From Paraphoma chrysanthemicola (taxonomy: Eukaryota; Ascomycota; Dothideomycetes; Pleosporales; Phaeosphaeriaceae): DNA of 64,000 bases. The notes under the pieces were generated by a model. It made no database searches, was not told where the DNA came from, and worked only from the letters and a program-made list of their open reading frames with translations. Both the position numbers and the translations under genes were made by a program. This document shows positions 57,100 through 64,000 of this stretch, one piece after another (position 1 is the first letter of the stretch; each line of letters starts with the position of its first letter). Location: assembly GCA_020744225.1 (NCBI GenBank), contig JAGMWG010000001.1, positions 3,348,001 to 3,412,000 of the forward strand. The letters are read 5' to 3'.

Positions 57100-59042
57100 A
57101 TGGCGGTGGAGAACTACGACGTCGTCATTGTTGGCGCAGGACCTGTTGGTCTCACACTTTCAACATGTCTTGTGCGATGGGGCTACAAGGTCAAGCACAT
57201 CGACAACAGGCCAGAGCCGACGCCAACCGGTCGAGCGGATGGTATTCAGCCCCGTTCGTTGGATCTGCTACGGAATATGGGCTTGAAGCGCAAGGTTATG
57301 GAAAATGAGCCTGCGAAGGTTTACGAAGTTGCATTCTGGGATCCAGCTGCCAAGGGCATCCACCGCACAGGAACCTGGGCGAGTTGCCCGAAGTTCATCG
57401 ATGCACGATACCCTTTCACAACACTATTGCATCAAGGCCTGATTGAGCGTGTTTTCATTGAAGATATTGAGAAGAACGGGACACAATTGCAAAGACCATG
57501 GACCATTACTGGTTTCAAGAACGACGGCAAAGACCCCATCTATCCCGTCGAAGTCAACCTGGCACATGTGGACGGCACATTAACAGAAACCGTAAGAGCG
57601 AAATATCTATTCAGTGGAGAAGGAGCCAGGAGCTTTGTTCGAGATCAGCTTGGCATCGGAATTCGCTACAAGGATCCAATTGCACACGTATGGGGAGTAA
57701 TGGATGGCGTTGTACGGACAAACTTTCCTGATATCAAGGTATGACATCTCCGCCGAGGACAAACCTTAACCTTAAGCTTACATGACTCCAGATGAAATGC
57801 ACAATTCACTCCGATGCCGGCAGCATCATGGTCATCCCGCGTGAAAACAACATGGTCCGCCTATACATCCAAGTCGCCAGCTCAACTGACGCAGACTGGG
57901 ACCCCCGCAAACAAGTTTCAGCTGAAGATACCCAACGCCTCGCCCAAGAAATCCTCAAACCCTACACCATTACCTGGGATCGCGTCGAATGGTACTCCGT
58001 CTACCCCATTGGCCAAGGCATCGCAGAACGCTACACGCTCGATGAACGCGTCTTCATGGGCGGCGACGCATGCCACACGCACTCCCCCAAAGCCGGACAA
58101 GGCATGAACACCGCATTCCTCGATGCCGTGAACTTAGCCTGGAAGATCCACCACGTAGAATCCGGATGGGCGCCACGCGAAGTGCTCAAGACCTACGAAT
58201 CTGAACGTCAACTTATTGCCGAAACACTCCTCGATTTCGACGCTCGGTACGCCAAGCTCTTCAGCACGCGCATCCCGTCAGCCGGCGAAGTCGCGGGCGC
58301 AGCTTCCAACGAACCCGTTGAAAATGAGTTCATAAAGACATTCAAAGCAAGCTGTGAATTCACATCCGGATACGGCGTCGCATACAACCCCAACGCAATA
58401 AACTGGGGCCCCGAACATCCCGCTCAACACCCACTCTACCTCTCCTACGAACACGGCACCACACAACGAACAGGCCGTATCCTCACCCCCGCGACCGTCA
58501 CGCGTGTTGTGGATGCCAACGTCGTGCACCTCGAGCAAGAAATACCCTTGAACGGCTCATACCGGATCTTCCTCTTTGGCGGCGCTCTATCCCGTACTTC
58601 TGCCGCACTCCGCGATCTAGCAACAAACATGTCGAATCCGACATCCTTCTTCTCATCGTTCCTGTACTCCGATCTCGATAAGACAGATCGGTACCACGAA
58701 CACCATAACCCACATACCCAGTTCCTGTCCCTCGCGCTGATATTCAACGCCCCGAGAGCGCAAATTCACATCGATGAACAATTGCCCAAGGTGCTAGCGC
58801 GGTATGCAGACCACGTGTACGCCGACGATGTCTGGGACCAGCGTGTTCCCGACGCCAAAGCCGCGGCGCACGCCAAGATGGGGCTGAGCGAGGAGGAAGG
58901 CGGGATTGTGGTTGTCCGCCCGGATGGATATGTGGGTGTGGTTGTCAAGTTGGAAGAGGGGACGGGCACGTGTGATGCGCTGAATCAGTACTTTGGTGTT
59001 GTGACGGGAAAAAAGTTGGGTGGTGAGAAGGCGGCTTTGTAA
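57100..59042 (+). CDS. FAD-dependent aromatic hydroxylase-type monooxygenase, two exons
   Basis: Flavoprotein of the phenol 2-monooxygenase group that hydroxylates aromatic rings with NADPH and oxygen. Exons 57100-57738 and 57792-59042 give 629 residues; the 53-bp intron is in phase 0. Residues 7-37 form the FAD-binding Rossmann start (DVVIVGAGPVGLTLSTCLVR). GRADGIQPRSLDLLRNMGL, then the second FAD contact VFMGGDACHTHSPKAGQGMN (Gly-Asp at 304-305) and NTAFLDAVNLAWKI follow. The C-terminal 170 residues are a thioredoxin-like domain seen in phenol hydroxylases (GRILTPATVTRV, YRIFLFGG). The sequence in the shifted frame near 57814 is only a shadow. Likely cytosolic. With the P450 it may form a two-gene catabolic or biosynthetic unit. 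Confidence 0.92.
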
Positions 59043-59548
59043 AGCTGGCGGGTTGTGAATTTGTTGTACATATTGTTTTTAACGGTTTTTAGTACCTTGA
59101 GCAGACCAGCGATAGTCATATCCATCATGCATACTTCATTGAGGTTTCTTCTTTTGTCTTGAGTTCTTTTGTGAGGTGTATAGGTTCATGAGCCTTTTTC
59201 ATGGCATACTGATATTCCAATGCGACAGTAAACTCGTGATCATATTCATATAACTGTTATAAATATCATATCATATGGTAGCATGTCATAGTAATGTCCC
59301 CACCAAACGCCAGACACCTCATTGCCCAGCTCTTGGGCGGTGTGGTACCATGCATGTCGCAAATGCGCAAGACCAGTAGCAAATGCATTGCGACGACGAT
59401 GGTCAGTTTTTTGTCCTCCGGACTACATGCTCACCGCGTGTATGTATGGCGATGTCCCACAAGCTTTTGCAGCATCGTGTGGCAAGATAGGCGATTGTGC
59501 CCTAGCCCCTCTGTCGTCCGCAATCCAACCAGGCAGGAAATGACATGC
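59043..59548. other. intergenic 3' flanks
   Basis: Convergent ends of the monooxygenase gene and TMA46. AT-rich stretch near 59240-59280; no frame supported. Confidence 0.5.
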
Positions 59549-60669
59549 TCAAGAAGTGACTGACATTTGCCCCAATTGTGCTGCCATTCTCTCCTCCTCT
59601 TTCCTTACTCTCGCTGCTTCTGTCTCCCGGCGCATGGCCTCCACGTCCCACCCAGCACCTTCATCGTCACTATCTGCGTCGCTGTCTTGTTGCCAGTCGC
59701 CCTTCTCGAACATGGCACGACCCGTCGCGTCCTTAAGCTTCTTCGCCTCCTCTTCTGCCTGCTTCTTATCCATGCGGTCCTTCTTCCATTTTGCAAAAGT
59801 CTCAGCCGTAACGGGTGTGAGTGTGCCAGTGAGTTTGTGACGCTCCGATTCGAGGAAGTCTTCGAGGGTAAGGGTAGCCATAGGAGAGTTCGCCATGAGC
59901 GCTTTCTCGGCGGCGCGTTGTTCTTTAGTCTTGATGACGAACCTGGGAGGTGTTAGATCCACGACTGAAATGGTTTGGGACGGTAATACATACCCTGGTG
60001 GTAAGGAGTGCTTGTACATGCATTTGTCGCCGCTGGTAACTGTTAGCATCCGCGCACATTATTCTGGAACTTATAGAGTACACACCCGTTCGGACACACC
60101 CAGAACCAACCATACTTTTGGTCCTCAATCGCTTGAATAAAGTACTTGCACACTTTATCTGTGGTCGTCTTAGGGTTGCCATGTTTGCTCAACACAACAT
60201 TTCTCAGCTTCTCCTCATCCCACTCCGCCATGTTATCCTTCTTTTTATCATCCTCTTCCTCCTCTTTATCTCTGTTATCCGTGTACAGACTCCTCTTCTC
60301 CGTTTTGCGCTCCACGTTCAAGTCGTGCGAGAACTTGCACTTTTTGCCTTTTTCGCAATTGCCCTTCTTGAAGAACTGGCACAGAATGGTTTTAGGGTCG
60401 ACACCGAACGGTACCTTTTGGATCTGGACAGGTTTGAAGAGCTCGGCGGTTTCCTTACGGGCTTGTTCTGCGGCAGCCTTTTCCTTCTCGCGCGCGAGCT
60501 TTTCGGCCTCTTTGCGCTTCTGCTCGGGAGACCCGCCTGCGGCAGCAGTGGCATGGATTTGGCGAATTTGTTTCTGGGCGGCTCCTCCCTTTTTATTTTT
60601 CATGCCAAAGGTCTTGTCGACGGCGACCTTCTTCACCTTGGGCTGCTCGCCCTTTCCTTTTGGAGGCAT
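59549..60669 (-). CDS. TMA46: CCCH zinc-finger protein Tma46 (DFRP1/ZC3H15 family), three exons
   Basis: Ribosome-associated partner of the DRG1-type GTPase Rbg1. Exons in coding order: 60086-60669, 59994-60032, 59549-59942; total 1017 nt, 338 residues, close to the yeast protein. The start MPPKGKGEQPKVKKVAVDKT is the family signature, with a basic coiled region (KRKEAEKLAREKEKAAAEQA). The first CCCH finger begins at Cys97 (CQFFKKGNCEKGKKCKFSH). The second begins at Cys174 (VCKYFIQAIEDQKYGWFWVC) and is split by the first intron just before GDKCMYKH, which only the small 39-nt exon supplies. The DFRP region follows (LTLEDFLESERHKL, TLTPVTAETFAKWKKDRMD) and the acidic end is EGAGWDVEAMRRETEAARVR. 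Without the middle exon the second finger is broken. It is head to head with OST4. Confidence 0.93.
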
Positions 60670-61079
60670 TTTCAGTAGCGTGCGGAACAAATGAGTGTCG
60701 GTGGAGGATATGCGCAAGAAATCGGGGCTCGCGGTAGGGTTGTGCGGTTGTGCCTGGGGGCGCGGATATTCTGAGGCTGTGTGTCAAAGTGAAGAATGAC
60801 GATGTGTGGGGTGGAGCGGGAAAGATCCTTGGTGGCGGAGGTGCGCTCGAGCCAGCAGCCCTCACATCGCCGACTCTCCGAAGCTCAAGGTGGCTTCACC
60901 TTGTCAAGTCCCTGCCGCGTCGCAACACCACAGTTCGATCTCATCTTGCGCCAATTTGCCTGTATCTGTCAGCGTCGATACTGTGCGGACAATTAAATCA
61001 ATTAATACGATTGTGCGACTGACTGCTGAATAGGAAGCTCCGATACCTCCTTCAACTCGAACGCGCGGTCACCGCCAAA
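60670..61079. promoter_or_regulatory. divergent TMA46/OST4 promoter
   Basis: 410 bp between start codons pointing apart; no coding frame supported. Both products are small factors needed for protein production. Confidence 0.5.
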
Positions 61080-61232
61080 ATGATAACAGACAACCAACTC
61101 TACTCGCTCGCCATCTTCCTCGGAAGCGCCTCGATGCTCCTCATAGTTCTGTACCATTTCCTCGAAGTCAACTCGGAAGACCATGCAGCGGCAGAGAAGC
61201 CCAAGGTCGCGGCAGGCAAAGTGAAGGCGTGA
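61080..61232 (+). CDS. OST4: oligosaccharyltransferase subunit Ost4
   Basis: Micro-protein of 50 residues. The N-terminus ITDNQLYSLAIFLGSASMLL matches the hallmark of Ost4, a short hydrophilic start followed by one membrane helix (about residues 9-27), then LYHFLEVN and a Lys/Ala-rich tail (AAAEKPKVAAGKVKA) that is longer than in yeast (36 residues). Ost4 keeps Ost3/6 and Stt3 together in the ER complex that transfers N-glycans. The ATG is preceded by CCAAA, a good context. It is intronless as far as seen. It is easily missed because of its length. Confidence 0.88.
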   Translation: MITDNQLYSLAIFLGSASMLLIVLYHFLEVNSEDHAAAEKPKVAAGKVKA

Positions 61233-61608
61233 GCACGATGGACAATGCAAATTGGTCGCCATGAGCGATTGTGGATACAGAGGCGACTCAGGAGGGCATG
61301 GCACAGATCAAGTCTGCAAACTGCCCGAAGCGAGGAACAGCAAGCTGTGTTGCATAAAAGGCGTCACGGTGTTTGTGCTCTGGGTTCTTTGGAACATTTC
61401 GCATCAAGGATTACTTGCTATACCCGATTTATTGAAGCAGCATAGCAATGCTATTTGGTCATTATCGAGGATTTGGCAAACGTATGCCGTCGCGCTCCTG
61501 CAAGGGGTATACACTATTGTACAGAACATCTTGTGCTCGGAAACCAACTCCAAACACCTCGCTAAATGCGGTCAATTGACCAAATGCAAAAGGGGTCTCT
61601 CAATTCAT
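61233..61608. other. intergenic 3' flanks
   Basis: Between OST4 and the C2H2/AT-hook gene; overlapped by a plus-strand frame (61252-61833) that runs antisense into the latter and lacks domain signs. Confidence 0.4.
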
Positions 61609-64000
61609 TCAATTCTCCACATCGACAAGCTCCTCTTCAGTCCCATCGCTGTCTTGAAAACCCCTCCGACGCTTGTCGTTGACAAGGGTTGCGCCTCCGC
61701 GGTCCATGCCAGGACCGCCAATGCGCCGTTTCTGAGATATCAAACGCTCTTGTGCTTCCCGAGCCTCTCTTTCTTGTGCATTCTTTGGGGGCCGTCCTCG
61801 TCCTCGTGGCGCGATAGTAAACTGTTCAGCTGAAATGCCAGCCGCGTCGGCTCCATCATAGTCGCGGTCGACTGTAACGCGCGGGGTCACGCGACGACCT
61901 TGAGCATCGCTCAGATATGCTTCTGAGTCATGCGCGTCTAGCTCGCCCGTCAGAGGTGTGAGACAAAGAGACGTTCAGTCTTCGTTACCACTGAGACCAC
62001 TTGCTGGTCCGTCCCCAAGCTCCCAAGACAGTGGGGCGAAGTGGCTCCGCTCAATGTGCTCGCGCCAGTTTCTCTCGTGGGTGAATGAGTTCGGAGTGTG
62101 CTTCTCAATCCGCATGTTGGTGTTAGGATCGAAGTTGGTCACCTCTTTGCCGCACTCCTCCCACAAACACTCTAGCGTGTTGCGCAGCGTCTCTATCTGG
62201 TGTAGCTTGAAGACATGCTTCCTTAGGGTTTCCAGGTTATGAAGCTCAGCGTTACAATTCTGCCATTTGCATCTATAAGTCTGGAACCTAGGCGCGCGAT
62301 TTGCAACGCTGGGCGAGCGCGAATCAACGCGGATTGGCTCCCCAGCCTTGACATTGCGTAGACTGCTAGGCTGCGATGGTTGGTGCTTGAGAGGCCCAGT
62401 AAACCCATTAGCAGCGGATTTGGCTTGGACGGCAGCAGAGCCGTGAATAGCTTTCCTCCAGCCTAGGGGACGGCCTTTCTTTTTAGGGAGAGGCTTCCCG
62501 TCGGGGCCGTACTCTGTAGCCGGACGAAACGCCTTATACCCAACACCCGCGGCACTACCGGAGCTTGGACGCGGCGCACTCGCGCTCATAATGCTTGTAC
62601 TTGGCGAACGTTTCGGTGTTGATGGCGTCGAGGCGTCGTTGGGAAGAGAGTGGCGCGGCGGTCGCCCGCGCTTCTTTTGTTTGAATGGGTTGATGGCTTC
62701 TGGTAAAGCTTGGACCCTTTGTGCCCCACTGTCCCCGCCAATCGCATTGGAGGTAGCCCGCGGACGAGCCTCCCTGTTCTCATCCTCGGAGTCGTCCTCG
62801 TCGTCAGCGTCTTCAGTCAGTGCTTGGACACTGTCTTTAAAGTAACCTGGAGGCGGCTTGCCAGGGTCAAGTATATCCCATTTGATCGTGCTCAGGTCAG
62901 AGTCAAACCCGATATGTGGCAGATTTGATCGTAGAACATCCAAGTGTTGATTCAATTGCCTTTCAGAAGGATGTCTTCCGCAAGCAAGAAGTACATCGCG
63001 AGCAATCGTTGCCGGATTGTAGTTGTTTCTGCGCAGAGCTTTCTTTTTGTCGAGAGGGTCAACAATGCTTCTCTCGCGGATTATGCGGTCAGGCAATGGT
63101 GCTGGCTGAGGAGTCGGTTCGGAAATCTGGCGTGACAGAATGTTGGCTATTGGGAAGTTGTTGACCGCCGGCTCACTGTCAACGACCATGGCATCCTCAA
63201 TATGCGGATGCGGTGATCCGTACGAGTACATTGCATCTGCATTGTGTCTCTTTGGAGGTGGTCTCACGTCCTCTTCATCTGATAGCTGAGTTAGATCAAC
63301 CAGGTCGGAGAGGTTGCGCTTGCGTGCAGCCTCTTCCTTGTTGGCTGGGGGCTTCAACTCTGGCTTGATGGGAACCATCTCTGCCACAAGTACTGGATTT
63401 GCAGCCAGTGAAGCGTTGCCGGGAAAGGGCGGATGTGATGACCCTATTGCCGGCGAAGCTGCGGATACAAAGCCTGGGCTGGCTGCTGCAGGAAAGGAAA
63501 TCTCCTTCTTCATTACGGCTGGTGGAATCTGGGGCCTCTGGATTGGTCCCGGCTGCGGTGCAGTCTTGCGTGTTGTTGAGTTCACATCAGGAACCGCAGT
63601 GAGCAGGTTTTTCGCAAAAGCTGCGCGGTCTAACTTGAGGCCCATATGCTCTAGCTGTTCGCATAGCTCGATATATGACGGATTACCATCCAACATCGTG
63701 AGAACGCGGGCAGAATCCACGGGGTTGCCTGGATTCTGACTGCGCAGATACTCGGCAGCAGCAGATGCGAGCTGTGACTTCTTCTCAGGCGGCCAGATGG
63801 TGTTTCCCCCTTGACGCATACTTGGTGGTTGGGCCTGCGTGCGCATGGGCGCGGCTGGTGCTGAGACTGGCGTAGTCGGTTTGGTGAAGCTGACACTCAT
63901 GGCTTCCTTGGGAACGGCCTTCTTTCGCTGGTTCGCAACCTGCGGCGTACTAACATGTGCAACTGAAGCTGAAGCTACAGAACCTGACTGCTCCGTGGAC
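61609..64000 (-). CDS. C2H2 zinc-finger/AT-hook nuclear protein, 5' end beyond window
   Basis: Exon 1 spans 61989 to the right edge and exon 2 is 61609-61922. The 66-bp intron (GTAACG donor, GACTCAG acceptor) was chosen because it joins GLS to EAYLSDAQGRR in phase; otherwise a TGA stops the frame. From the Met at 63900 the protein has 741 residues, but the frame stays open to the edge (SVASASVAHVSTPQVANQRK), so the start is probably outside. Near the start lies a conserved helical block (WPPEKKSQLASAAAEYLRSQ, NPSYIELCEQLEHMGLKL, FAKNLLTAVPDVN). A long disordered part has AT-hook-like cores (KKRGRPPRH, KKKGRPLGWR). Two C2H2 fingers follow (YRCKWQNC...HVFKLH, LECLWEECG...HIERSH), then another AT-hook (PRGRGRPPKN). 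It is probably a chromatin or promoter-binding protein; the exact complex is not recognised. Confidence 0.82.

Noticed and set aside
60118..60694. two 180-codon plus-strand frames
   Set aside because: Antisense of the Lys/Glu-rich TMA46 exon, which reads as Phe/Leu/Ser in reverse and imitates membrane segments.

Overview
The window is nuclear DNA of a filamentous ascomycete (Pezizomycotina), most likely a dothideomycete. The signs are short introns of about 45-90 bp with GT..AG ends and CTAAC/CTGAC-type branch sites, fungal-only families (Nab3, Tma46, Ost4, Cwh43, a DUF6594-type membrane protein, F-box-like genes, a BAHD acyltransferase, a fungal P450), monocistronic genes on both strands, and no operons or ribosome-binding sites. 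The class assignment is inference; nothing in the window fixes the species.

Layout. 1-12.7 kb is gene-poor: a C2H2 zinc-finger protein (3.1 kb), a two-exon secreted-type conserved fungal protein (7.2-9.1 kb) and a zinc-free MDR oxidoreductase (11.6-12.7 kb). 12.7-17.7 kb looks accessory: a diverged duplicated 80-bp segment, two minus-strand coding relics with in-frame TAG codons, a small two-helix membrane protein and a 65-residue secreted cysteine-rich protein in three exons. 17.7-30 kb is a dense housekeeping block: CWH43 (12 exons), UTP6, an ICT1-like GGQ release factor, NAB3 and a LETM1-domain mitochondrial protein. 30-36.4 kb holds a 5'-incomplete relic and three F-box-like genes. 37-46.9 kb carries a secreted GH27 alpha-galactosidase, a possible small gene, a BAHD acyltransferase, a DUF6594-type protein, a small three-exon gene and a caspase-fold peptidase homologue. 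47.5-51.8 kb holds eIF3e, mitochondrial ribosomal protein mL49 and another F-box-like protein. 53-59 kb carries a cytochrome P450 and an FAD aromatic-hydroxylase-type monooxygenase, the only hint of a metabolic pair. 59.5-64 kb has TMA46, the micro-gene OST4 and a C2H2/AT-hook nuclear protein that runs off the right edge.

Many genes are interrupted by introns, and I rebuilt models by matching donor, acceptor and phase; each spliced coding length quoted is a multiple of three. Several housekeeping genes are arranged head to head over 240-510 bp (CWH43/UTP6, ICT1-like/NAB3, eIF3e/mL49, TMA46/OST4), so those gaps probably act as shared promoters. Protein synthesis and RNA processing dominate this set (rRNA processing, transcription termination, mitoribosome rescue, translation initiation, mitoribosome structure, DRG-linked translation), with ER glycosylation and GPI-lipid remodelling beside it. 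No rRNA, tRNA, CRISPR array or intact transposon was recognised.
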